Assembly: GCF_004116455.1 (NCBI RefSeq)
Contig: NZ_PDJU01000008.1
Coordinates: forward strand, 1 to 64,000
Length of the DNA: 64,000 nt
Reading direction: 5' to 3'
Source of the DNA: Arcobacter sp. F155
Lineage (GTDB): Bacteria > Campylobacterota > Campylobacteria > Campylobacterales > Arcobacteraceae
The position numbers and the translations under genes were made by a program. The notes below the pieces were generated by a model that was not told the DNA's origin, made no database searches, and worked only from the letters and a program-made list of their open reading frames with translations. Numbering within the stretch: position 1 is the first letter of the stretch; every line of letters starts with the position of its first letter. Positions 56,655 through 64,000 of the stretch are shown piece by piece.

Positions 56655-57749
56655 TTGTACGAAAAAGAGTTGAACTCAATAAAAAAAGCTAATAGATATC
56701 GTACTAGAAAGGTTTTCGATACAAATCTAATTGACTTAGCCTCAAATGACTACTTAGGTCTTGCCTCACAAAAAGAAATTTTTGAAAATACATACAAAAA
56801 ACTTCACAATGAAAAATTCACCTCTCCAAAAGCCTCAATTGTTGTAACTGGATATTCTCAACTACATAAAGATTTTGAAGATGATTTAAAAAAATACAAC
56901 GGTTTTGAAGATGCAGTTGTTGTAGGAAGTGGTTTTCTAGCAAATATTTCTATGATAGAAGCTCTTGTTAGAAAAGGTGATGTTTTATTTATAGATGAGA
57001 ATTATCATGCAAGTGGTATGTTAGCAACTAGACTTTTAAATAAAAACCAAGTTGTTATTTTCAAACACAATGATTGCCAAGACCTAAAAGAAAAGTTTGA
57101 AAATCAAAATGTTAAAGGAAGAAAGATTATTGCCATAGAAGGTGTTTATTCTATGGAAGGTGATTTAGCTCCTAAAGAGATTTTTGATTTTGCAGACGAA
57201 AAAAATGCTTTACTAATAGTTGATGAAGCACACTCTTCTGGTGTATTAGGAGAGAATTTGCTTGGAATATTTGACCTTTATAAAATAACTCCTAGAGAAA
57301 ATCATATAAAAATGGGTACACTAGGAAAGGCATATGGAAGTTATGGAGCTTATATTTTAGCATCAAAGACAATTATTGACTTTCTTGTAAATAGAGCTAA
57401 AGCTATAATCTACACAACTGCTCCATCTTTATTTGATATAGTTTCAGGCCACGAATCTTTAAAATATATACAAAAAAACAAGGTTCAAATAAAAGAGAAA
57501 ATCTCTACTAATCTGAACACTGTAAACAATATTTTAAATATGGATTCTCAAAGTTTAATTATTCCTGTACAAATTGCAGATAATAAAAAAGTTCTAGACT
57601 TACAAAAACAGTTAGAGCAAAAGGGTTATCTTGTTGGAGCAATTAGACAACCAACCGTAAAAAGTGCAATAATAAGACTTATTGCAAAAACTGATATTAA
57701 ACAAAATGACTTAGAGTATGTTTGTAATTATCTAAAGGAAACAAGATGA
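56655..57749 (+). CDS. bioF: PLP-dependent alpha-oxoamine synthase (8-amino-7-oxononanoate synthase-like)
   Basis: Joins an acyl-CoA or acyl-ACP with an amino acid; closest in form to BioF of biotin synthesis. LASNDYLGL (about 27-35), the GSGFLANI segment, DEAHSSGVLG (about 189-198) and the PLP-lysine motif KMGTLGKAYGSYGAY are the family marks. 364 aa is slightly shorter than E. coli BioF. Start is TTG with AGGAG upstream. No other bio gene is nearby. Overlaps the next small gene by 4 bases. Confidence 0.82.
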   Translation: MYEKELNSIKKANRYRTRKVFDTNLIDLASNDYLGLASQKEIFENTYKKLHNEKFTSPKASIVVTGYSQLHKDFEDDLKKYNGFEDAVVVGSGFLANISMIEALVRKGDVLFIDENYHASGMLATRLLNKNQVVIFKHNDCQDLKEKFENQNVKGRKIIAIEGVYSMEGDLAPKEIFDFADEKNALLIVDEAHSSGVLGENLLGIFDLYKITPRENHIKMGTLGKAYGSYGAYILASKTIIDFLVNRAKAIIYTTAPSLFDIVSGHESLKYIQKNKVQIKEKISTNLNTVNNILNMDSQSLIIPVQIADNKKVLDLQKQLEQKGYLVGAIRQPTVKSAIIRLIAKTDIKQNDLEYVCNYLKETR

Positions 57750-57988
57750 AAAAACTACTTTTAACTCTTACATTCTGTGTTGCAGCCTTTGCAAATGAGA
57801 ATAACTTCGTGAATATGAAAAACTGTGAAAGTGTAAAACTTTCAAAACTTACATCAATAGTATCTTGCCACCAAGTGGATTATCTTGTTGAGTATAGAGT
57901 TGTAGATGATGAAGAAAAAGACCCTGTTAAAAAAGTTACTGTAGTAACTAAAGAAAATCAAGTTGTAATAAAAAACTTAGGAAGGTAG
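57746..57988 (+). CDS. Small exported protein of unknown function
   Basis: 80 aa with a signal peptide (residues 1-16, MKKLLLTL ... FAN) and a mature part of about 63 residues with two cysteines (C27 and C41 approximately), possibly a disulfide, and an acidic DDEEKD stretch. Not recognised. It overlaps the BioF-like gene by 4 bases and is 1 base from the carbonic anhydrase gene, which is where a periplasmic partner of unknown role would be co-expressed. Confidence 0.7.
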   Translation: MKKLLLTLTFCVAAFANENNFVNMKNCESVKLSKLTSIVSCHQVDYLVEYRVVDDEEKDPVKKVTVVTKENQVVIKNLGR

Positions 57989-57989
57989 C

Positions 57990-58640
57990 ATGATTTTAAA
58001 CGAATTAATCAAAGGAAATGAAAAATTCAGAAACTCACAATTTTTGGATTTAGAGGACGAATTAAAAGACTTAGTTGAACATGGACAAAAGCCAGAGGTT
58101 CTGTTTATAGGTTGTTCAGACAGTAGAGTTACTCCTGATTTGATGCTAAACTCAAAACCAGGTGATATGTTTATTTTAAGAAATGTAGGAAATTTTGTAC
58201 CTCCATATAAACATGATGAAGATTACCACGGAAGTGCTGCTGCTATTGAGTATGCGGTTGCTGTTTTAAAAGTAAAACATATTGTTGTATGTGGACATTC
58301 ACATTGTGGAGCGTGTAAATCTTTATATGAAGATATTCCTGCAACAGATTCACTAGTTCATGTTAAAACATGGCTAAAATTAGGTGCTAAAGCAAAAGAG
58401 AGAACATTAAAAAATAAAAAATTTAATACAGAAGAAGAGATGTATAGAGCAACTGAAAGAAACTCTATTAGATATCAACTTGAAAACCTTCTAACTTATC
58501 CTGATGTAAAAAGATTATTAGATGAAGGTGAACTTAAAGTTCATGGATGGTATTATGACATCCAAACTGCAAAAATCGACTACTATGATAGTAAAGATGA
58601 CAAATTCAAACCTTTAAGTGAGTTTACATATGAGCCATAA
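57990..58640 (+). CDS. Beta-class carbonic anhydrase
   Basis: Interconverts CO2 and bicarbonate in the cytoplasm. Zinc ligands are visible at C42, H103 and C106 (GCSDSRV and GHSHCGAC), with the catalytic Asp44-Arg46 dyad. FILRNVGNFVPPY near 61-73 is also typical. 216 aa is normal. Sits in an operon from the BioF-like gene to mqnE. Confidence 0.95.
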   Translation: MILNELIKGNEKFRNSQFLDLEDELKDLVEHGQKPEVLFIGCSDSRVTPDLMLNSKPGDMFILRNVGNFVPPYKHDEDYHGSAAAIEYAVAVLKVKHIVVCGHSHCGACKSLYEDIPATDSLVHVKTWLKLGAKAKERTLKNKKFNTEEEMYRATERNSIRYQLENLLTYPDVKRLLDEGELKVHGWYYDIQTAKIDYYDSKDDKFKPLSEFTYEP

Positions 58641-58953
58641 TGTAGAAGTTAGAAGACTTCCTAAAAAAACTGTTGTTATAATTGCAATAATGTCTATTGC
58701 TACTATTATAGGTTTTGGATTCATTATGATGACAAAGAACCTAAAAATGGAGGAAGTTCTAAGTTCACTTGGACATGAAAAAATTTCTAGTATTAAAGTT
58801 GTAAACAGAATGAGTGTTGAAGATAAAGAAACAAAAGTTAAAAGTACTGTTTACAAAGTTACATTTTTTGATGAAACTTTAAATAAAGAGTGTATTGGAT
58901 TTGTACATAGAAGTAATCATGGAAAGTATAGTAAAGATATAGACTGCAAATAA
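58630..58953 (+). CDS. Small single-helix membrane protein
   Basis: I do not recognise it. Starting at ATG 58630 it has 107 aa: a cytoplasmic N-terminus, one membrane helix (about 14-34), and a periplasmic domain with two cysteines (in KECIGF and the last-but-one residue). A GTG at 58618 is an alternative start. Both starts lie inside the end of the carbonic anhydrase gene, implying coupled translation. Confidence 0.65.
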   Translation: MSHNVEVRRLPKKTVVIIAIMSIATIIGFGFIMMTKNLKMEEVLSSLGHEKISSIKVVNRMSVEDKETKVKSTVYKVTFFDETLNKECIGFVHRSNHGKYSKDIDCK

Positions 58954-58973
58954 ATTAAAATGAAGAAGAGAAT

Positions 58974-60035
58974 ATGAGTGTTTTAGAAAAGATTAAAAAT
59001 AACCAAAGACTTGGCTACGAAGATGCGATAAAATTATATGATCTAGACCTTTTTGAATTAGCATCAATAGCAAATGACATTAGAAGAGAGAAACATGGAG
59101 ATAAAACCTATTTTAATATAAATAGACATATTAATCCAACAAACATCTGTAAAGATGTATGTCAATTCTGTGCATATAGTGCAAGTAGAAAAAATCCTAA
59201 TCCATACACAATGAGCCACGAACAAATTTTAGAGACAGTTAAAAACTCATCTAAAAATGGTATTAAAGAAGTGCATATTGTATCTGCTCATAACCCAGAT
59301 ACAGGATTAGAGTGGTATTTAGATATTTTTAAAAAAATCAAAAAAGATTTTCCTCATATTCATGTAAAAGCATTAACAGCAGCAGAAATACACTTTTTAG
59401 CACAAGAGTATGATTTAAGTTATGAGCAAATCATTGAAAAGATGATTGAAAGTGGTGTTGATTCAATGCCAGGTGGTGGAGCTGAAATCTTTGATGAAAA
59501 AGTTAGAAAAAGAATTTGTGGTGGAAAAGTTACTTCACAACAATGGCTTGATATTCATAAACTTTGGCATAAAGCAGGACATGAAAGTAATGCAACAATG
59601 CTATTTGGACATGTTGAATCAAGAGAACACAGAATCGACCATATGCTTAGACTTAGAGACTTACAAGATGAAACAAATGGATTTAATGCTTTTATTCCCC
59701 TTGTTTATCAAAAAGAGAATAACTATCTAAAAGTAAAAGATTTTTTAACTGGTCAAGAGATATTAAAAACTATGGCTATTGCTAGAATCCTTTTAGATAA
59801 TATTCCTCATATAAAAGCTTATTGGGTAACATCAACTGTAAAACTAGCTCTTTTAGCTCAAGAGTTTGGTGCAAATGATTTAGATGGAACAATTGAAAAA
59901 GAGTCTATTCAAAGTGCAGCAGGAGCAAAAAGTGCAAATGGTATGCCACTTGAAGAGTTTGTTGATTTAATCAAAAACTCTGGCTTTACACCAGTTGAGA
60001 GAGATTCAATCTATAATGAGATAAAAGTTTGGTAA
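58974..60035 (+). CDS. mqnE: Aminofutalosine synthase
   Basis: Radical SAM enzyme that builds aminofutalosine from the MqnA product and SAM in the alternative menaquinone pathway used by Campylobacterota. The iron-sulfur cysteines are C59, C63 and C66 (CKDVCQFC), preceded by NINRHINPTN. KALTAAEIHF near 128-137 and GGGAEIF near 167-173 match MqnE more than MqnC. 353 aa is normal. A terminator hairpin overlaps its stop codon. Confidence 0.93.
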   Translation: MSVLEKIKNNQRLGYEDAIKLYDLDLFELASIANDIRREKHGDKTYFNINRHINPTNICKDVCQFCAYSASRKNPNPYTMSHEQILETVKNSSKNGIKEVHIVSAHNPDTGLEWYLDIFKKIKKDFPHIHVKALTAAEIHFLAQEYDLSYEQIIEKMIESGVDSMPGGGAEIFDEKVRKRICGGKVTSQQWLDIHKLWHKAGHESNATMLFGHVESREHRIDHMLRLRDLQDETNGFNAFIPLVYQKENNYLKVKDFLTGQEILKTMAIARILLDNIPHIKAYWVTSTVKLALLAQEFGANDLDGTIEKESIQSAAGAKSANGMPLEEFVDLIKNSGFTPVERDSIYNEIKVW

Positions 60036-60048
60036 CTTTTATCTTATT
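60020..60048 (+). terminator. Terminator overlapping the mqnE stop codon
   Basis: GATAAAAGTT (60020-60029) and AACTTTTATC (60034-60043) form a perfect 10-bp stem with a TGGT loop, followed by TTATT. The 5' arm is the last coding sequence of mqnE. Confidence 0.65.
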
Positions 60049-61324
60049 AAAACAGAGTTTTCTTATTAGTTTTTAACTCTTCATTCTCTTTTTGTAAGTT
60101 TGTAACTAAATCTTTTAAATCATTTATTCTTTTTTTATTCTCTAAATCTTTTTTTATAAAATCATCTAACTCATCTTTTTTTGAGTTTAACATTGTTTCT
60201 AAAGTTTGAATAGTTTTCTCTTGCCTTTTATTTATTCCCTTTAAAGTGTTTAAAGCTTTATACATTTGATCAAACTGCTTACTCTTATCTTGCTTCGTCA
60301 TAAGATTTACTTTGTCATACTCTAGGTTGTTTTTTTCATAGGCTTCTAATTGATTTAAAAGTTGCTTTCTTTTTGCCTCAACTTGATGTACTTTTTCATC
60401 TAATGTAGAGTTAATATTAGTAAGGTCTAAAACTCTTTTAGCCAAACTCTCTTTTTCAGTATTTAAAGCACTTACAGCTTTTTTATATTGTGTTACTTGT
60501 TCTATATACTTTTTATAACTCTCTCTTTTTTTAAGTTCATTTTCTGTAACTAAAAAACTTACTGCTATATACTCTAAAATCTCTTTACTAGAAGAGTCAA
60601 AAATAGGAATAATCTTTGTATTCACAAAAAAAGTTGAGCCATCTTTTGCTAGATTTTTAAAAGTACCACTCCAAATTTTTCCTGCTTGTATAGTTTCCCA
60701 AAGAGTTTTAAATGAATCTTTTGAAACTTCTGGATGCCTTATTAGCTTATGTGACTTACCTATTAATTCATTTTGTTCATATCCTGTAACAACACAAAAA
60801 CCATCATTTACATAAGTTATGTTTCCATTTAAATCAGTTTTTGAAACTATTGCTTCTTGATTTAAGATATCTAAATAAGTTTGTAACTCTTTCTTTTGAT
60901 TTTCATAATTCTTTTTATAGAAAATATCACTACAAAGTCTATTTAACTTTTCATCTATTACCGTTAAATCTATTGGCTTTAAAATATAACTATCTATATG
61001 TAAAGAGATAGCTTTTAATAATTGCTCAGTTTCAGTTCTAGCTGTAATTAACATCGAAGGAATATGAGTATCAACCTCTTTAATCTTCTCAAACATCTCA
61101 AGACCATCCATCTTAGGCATGTTTATATCACTAATTACTAAGTCAAACTTTTGATTACTATGAAAAGCTTTTTCAAAAGCTAAAAAACCATCTAAACCAT
61201 TTGCACATAGTTCTACATTATCAAACTTTCTTTGCAAAAACTTTCCTAGTTTTTCCCTTGCTAATTCTTCATCTTCAACATATAAAACTTTTAAACTTCT
61301 AATCTCTTCATTTTTTTCAACCAT
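60047..61324 (-). CDS. Response regulator with PAS domain and long coiled coil
   Basis: A 425-aa protein with no classic output domain. Residues 10-130 are a receiver (acidic DEE near 18-20, phosphoacceptor D66 in ISDINMPKMDG, LKPI lysine near 116). A PAS domain follows (about 155-265; NGNITYVNDGFCVVTGYEQNEL) with a PAC-like end. From ~265 to the end the sequence is charged coiled coil (KRQEKTIQTLE and similar heptads). No DNA-binding, GGDEF, EAL or kinase domain is seen. 25 bases behind the kinase gene, so probably its partner. Confidence 0.85.
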   Translation of the reverse strand: MVEKNEEIRSLKVLYVEDEELAREKLGKFLQRKFDNVELCANGLDGFLAFEKAFHSNQKFDLVISDINMPKMDGLEMFEKIKEVDTHIPSMLITARTETEQLLKAISLHIDSYILKPIDLTVIDEKLNRLCSDIFYKKNYENQKKELQTYLDILNQEAIVSKTDLNGNITYVNDGFCVVTGYEQNELIGKSHKLIRHPEVSKDSFKTLWETIQAGKIWSGTFKNLAKDGSTFFVNTKIIPIFDSSSKEILEYIAVSFLVTENELKKRESYKKYIEQVTQYKKAVSALNTEKESLAKRVLDLTNINSTLDEKVHQVEAKRKQLLNQLEAYEKNNLEYDKVNLMTKQDKSKQFDQMYKALNTLKGINKRQEKTIQTLETMLNSKKDELDDFIKKDLENKKRINDLKDLVTNLQKENEELKTNKKTLF

Positions 61325-61349
61325 AATAAATCCTTTTTACAAGATTGTG

Positions 61350-63212
61350 TTATATCTTTGCAATTAACTCTTCTGTTAATGGCTTCTTAACAAAATCAAA
61401 TACTTGCTTTTTATACTCATCTTCTAAATCATTCTCAGATATAAATATTAACTTACCTTCAAAGTTTGCTATCAAAAACTCTATTTCATCTTTTGGTAAA
61501 TTATCTATATCAATAATAATCTTCTCTTTTCTTTCAATAAAAGTTTTCAACTCATCAAAAGAGAAAGCTTGTATCACTTTATAGTTTTTATTTAATTCAA
61601 TTACTAAATTAAAAAAGACTATTGGGTCATTATTTAATACAATAATCTCTTCTTTACTATTTAATTCAAGTAGGTCTTCTTTATTAGAACTTATTTCTAA
61701 GAAATTCATTCCCTCTAAAAGATGTTTGTTTTTTGGAATTACTAAAGTAAATGTTGAGCCTTTATCAACTTCACTTTCAACAAATACATCACCTTCTAAT
61801 AGCTTACTTAACTCTTTACAAATAGCTAATCCTAATCCTGTTCCACCATATTTTCTTGTTGTACTTCCGTCAACTTGCTTAAACCTATCAAAGATATGCT
61901 CTAACTTATCTTTTGAGATTCCTATTCCATCATCTTCAACAACAATTTTAACATTTGGTTCTTCATCAAAAACTAAAAATTTAACCTGACCTTTTTCAGT
62001 AAATTTAACAGCATTACTTAGAAGATTTTTTATAATTTGACTAATTCTATCTTTATCACTAAAGATAAAATCTAAAGAATCATCTATATGATATTTAAAC
62101 TCTATATTTCTCTCTTTTACTTGTAAATTAAACATATCATAGATACTATCACTTAACTCTCTTAAATCAAGTTTATCATTGTTTAATATAATCTCACCAG
62201 CTTCAAGTTTAGAAAGGTCTAAAACATCATTTATTAAAAACAGTAAATCTTTACCACACTTATTTATTATCTCTAAATTTTTAATATCCTTTTCATTTAA
62301 AACGCCCCTTTTGTTTTTCATCATTACATTACTAATTACATTGATAGAGTTTAGGGGTGTTTTTAACTCATGGCTCATATTTGCCATAAAATCATCTTTT
62401 GATTTATTAGCATCTTCTAGCTCTTTTTTTTGTAACTCTAATTTATCTTTTTGAATCTCTCTAATCATTGTTAGCTGTTGCATATTGATATAAGCTTCAT
62501 TGATTCTTTTTGACATTTTATTAAATGTTCTTGCAAGAGTATGTAACTCATTTTTTTCTACTTTGTCTAGCTTTATTTCTATTACTTCATGACCAACAAC
62601 ATCAAACTTTTTAGTTGCATCAATTATTTTGTTAAGTGGTTTGATTAAATATTTTGTTGAAAAAATCAAAAATAAGATTCCTAGAATAATCATGCTTGCT
62701 AAAATATTTAAAAGTATTAAGAAAATTGACTCTTCCATATTTTTATAGATTTTATTTTCATCTATGAATAAAAAAATAAAGTAGTTCCTATCTTCAATAG
62801 TAAATGCCATTCCATGGGTTAATAAACTATTAGAAAAGCTATAGCTTAAATTTGGCAATCTTATTATTGATTTAATATTCTCAATATCGCTAGAAACCAT
62901 TCCATTTAAATATATAAAGCGTTGTTTTTCTTCAATAATAGAAATACCTGAGATATCTGTAGTTTGTGCTATTGCATGGGAAATACTGTTTAACTCTTTT
63001 ATATTTTTTTCTTTTGTATTCTTGATTAAAATATTTTTATATACCATCTCTATTTTAGTAAATACTCTTTCAAGTTTTCGTTTTTCATTTTTATACTCAG
63101 TAAAGATTTGAAAAAGTACAAATAAGAATACAAAAACAAAATAAGTAAGATATACTCTATTAAATAAATTTGAACCAATACTATTTCTAAATCTATCAAA
63201 AATATTTAGCAT
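61350..63212 (-). CDS. Membrane sensor histidine kinase with degenerate C-terminal receiver-like domain
   Basis: A 620-aa protein: membrane helices at about 20-36 and 163-186 around a periplasmic domain of ~125 residues, a HAMP-like linker, then the dimerisation domain with MSHELKTPLNSI and phosphoacceptor H281. The HATPase domain contains NLLSNAVKFT, DDGIGIS and GGTGLGLAI. The last ~95 residues have a receiver-like alternation (VLNNDP, IIIDID, LIFISE, VKKPL) with an incomplete acidic pocket. Co-transcribed with the receiver-PAS protein. Confidence 0.88.
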   Translation of the reverse strand: MLNIFDRFRNSIGSNLFNRVYLTYFVFVFLFVLFQIFTEYKNEKRKLERVFTKIEMVYKNILIKNTKEKNIKELNSISHAIAQTTDISGISIIEEKQRFIYLNGMVSSDIENIKSIIRLPNLSYSFSNSLLTHGMAFTIEDRNYFIFLFIDENKIYKNMEESIFLILLNILASMIILGILFLIFSTKYLIKPLNKIIDATKKFDVVGHEVIEIKLDKVEKNELHTLARTFNKMSKRINEAYINMQQLTMIREIQKDKLELQKKELEDANKSKDDFMANMSHELKTPLNSINVISNVMMKNKRGVLNEKDIKNLEIINKCGKDLLFLINDVLDLSKLEAGEIILNNDKLDLRELSDSIYDMFNLQVKERNIEFKYHIDDSLDFIFSDKDRISQIIKNLLSNAVKFTEKGQVKFLVFDEEPNVKIVVEDDGIGISKDKLEHIFDRFKQVDGSTTRKYGGTGLGLAICKELSKLLEGDVFVESEVDKGSTFTLVIPKNKHLLEGMNFLEISSNKEDLLELNSKEEIIVLNNDPIVFFNLVIELNKNYKVIQAFSFDELKTFIERKEKIIIDIDNLPKDEIEFLIANFEGKLIFISENDLEDEYKKQVFDFVKKPLTEELIAKI

Positions 63213-63277
63213 TTTCTTAAGAACCTTAATGTTCCACTCCTTGAAAAATAACCTTACAGTTATTATATAGATAAAAA

Positions 63278-63292
63278 ATACTATTATAGTAT
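63278..63292. promoter_or_regulatory. Palindrome in the divergent kinase promoter region
   Basis: ATACTA-TTA-TAGTAT, a perfect 6-bp inverted repeat overlapping a minus-strand TATAAT (63288 to 63283). It lies between the divergent kinase genes at 63212 and 63339 and could control either. Confidence 0.3.
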
Positions 63293-63338
63293 CATTTTAG
63301 AATATAATTTTAGATGATATAAAATGAAAGGATATATT

Positions 63339-64000
63339 ATGGAAAATAGGTTTTCTGTTTTAATTATAGATGATGTTCAAGATAATATATATTCGCTAGA
63401 ACTACTTATTGAAGATTTAGATATCAATATTCACTCTGCACTTAATGCAAATGATGCAATTAATATCCTTATGAAAGAAAATATAGATTTAATACTTTGT
63501 GATATTCAAATGCCAGATATTGATGGATTTCAATTTGTTGAATATATTAAAAGAATAGAAAAACTAAAAGATATTCCTGTTATTTTTATTACTGGTATTT
63601 ATGATAAAGATTTATATCAAAAAAAAGGTTATGATTTAGGAGCTATTGAATATATCTCTAAACCAATTGATGATGTTTTATTAACCTCTAAACTTAAAGC
63701 CTATATTGAGCTTTTTAATAAAAATAAACAAATTAAATCTTCCCTTGAAAAAGCAAATAAACTTGCAGTACATAATACAAAAATGGCTAGTATCGGCGAA
63801 ATGATAGGTGTAATTTCACACCAACTAAAACAGCCTCTTAATGTACTTTCTATTTATTGTGATGATATTAAATTTGCATATCAATTTAATGAGTTAAATG
63901 ATGAAATGGTTGATGAATTTTCTCAAAATACTAAAAAACAAATCCATTATATGAGAGATACAATTGATGGTTTTCTTAGCTTTTTTAACCCAGATAAACA
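63339..64000 (+). CDS. Receiver-histidine kinase hybrid, N-terminal part (runs off the window)
   Basis: The frame opens at ATG 63339 with AAAGGA upstream and continues past the window end, about 220 residues visible. Residues 5-125 are a receiver (LIIDDVQ with D11/D12, phosphoacceptor D55 in CDIQMPD, SKPI lysine near 110). A short linker leads to a kinase dimerisation domain, GEMIGVISHQLKQPLN. The receiver-first layout without membrane helices implies a cytoplasmic kinase that is itself controlled by phosphorylation. Confidence 0.88.
   Translation, partial: MENRFSVLIIDDVQDNIYSLELLIEDLDINIHSALNANDAINILMKENIDLILCDIQMPDIDGFQFVEYIKRIEKLKDIPVIFITGIYDKDLYQKKGYDLGAIEYISKPIDDVLLTSKLKAYIELFNKNKQIKSSLEKANKLAVHNTKMASIGEMIGVISHQLKQPLNVLSIYCDDIKFAYQFNELNDEMVDEFSQNTKKQIHYMRDTIDGFLSFFNPDK

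Noticed and set aside
62179-62454. Plus-strand open frame of 91 codons inside the kinase gene
   Set aside because: Antisense shadow of the kinase dimerisation and ATPase domains.

Overview
This AT-rich window (roughly 28-30% GC by eye) looks like a chromosomal piece of an Arcobacter-type member of the Campylobacterota (Arcobacteraceae). The evidence is gene content and order. Several blocks match clusters I know from Campylobacter jejuni: gap-pgk-tpiA-fabI opposite nadD-rsfS; ctpA-purC-purS-purQ-membrane protein-plsC-crcB; tatA-argS; modA-Mop-modB-modC; lysA-pheA-hisC...dxs; helicase-truB...ispE-smpB. Others are typical of the phylum: futalosine-pathway MqnE, cbb3 oxidase CcoN, and histidine kinases with a GEMIGxIxHQ-type H-box. 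No rRNA, tRNA, CRISPR, insertion sequence or prophage is visible. TTG starts are common (ispE, maf, rsfS, tpiA, argS, bioF-like, modE), and one kinase appears to start at ATT.

Layout. 1-4.6 kb: start of ccoN, then the helicase-truB-ispE-smpB operon (minus). 4.7-9.9 kb: LysR regulator, YhcC-type radical SAM protein, purF, dapB, trxB. 10-19.8 kb: AGCS symporter, trxA, alaS with a 4-TM protein and an NlpC/P60 lipoprotein, a minus-strand operon (PanE-like reductase plus two transporters), Maf and a tautomerase. 19.8-29.2 kb: minus-strand metabolic run gap-pgk-tpiA-fabI-(structured 281-bp gap)-lysA-pheA-hisC-dxs. 29.3-37.4 kb: nadD-rsfS (plus), then argS with a 39-codon membrane ORF behind it, tatA, and the ctpA-pur-plsC-crcB operon. 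37.5-43.3 kb: YfgM/BamB-like pair, truD, MazG-like and deoxyribosyltransferase genes, a histidine kinase. 43.3-51 kb: PLD-helicase, DUF2237 protein, molybdate locus modE-modA-Mop-modB-modC-modD. 51-54.7 kb: fbp, pfkA and two membrane proteins. 54.9-60 kb: CPA2 antiporter, BioF-like enzyme, carbonic anhydrase, mqnE. 60-64 kb: signalling genes (REC-PAS-coiled coil, histidine kinase, REC-kinase).

How it fits together: mostly housekeeping (central carbon, purine, amino-acid, isoprenoid and menaquinone synthesis; tRNA charging and pseudouridylation; envelope maintenance) with modest accessory content. I found no large undescribed multi-gene system. The most interesting items are: (i) a candidate ~66-nt small RNA antisense to the surrounding genes (56483-56548), with its own -10, a hairpin loop carrying an anti-Shine-Dalgarno sequence and a terminator; (ii) two palindromes filling the fabI-lysA gap; (iii) a histidine kinase that apparently starts at ATT; (iv) a 39-aa membrane protein coupled to argS; (v) absence of csrA and fliF-fliG-fliH from the two clusters where Campylobacter carries them.
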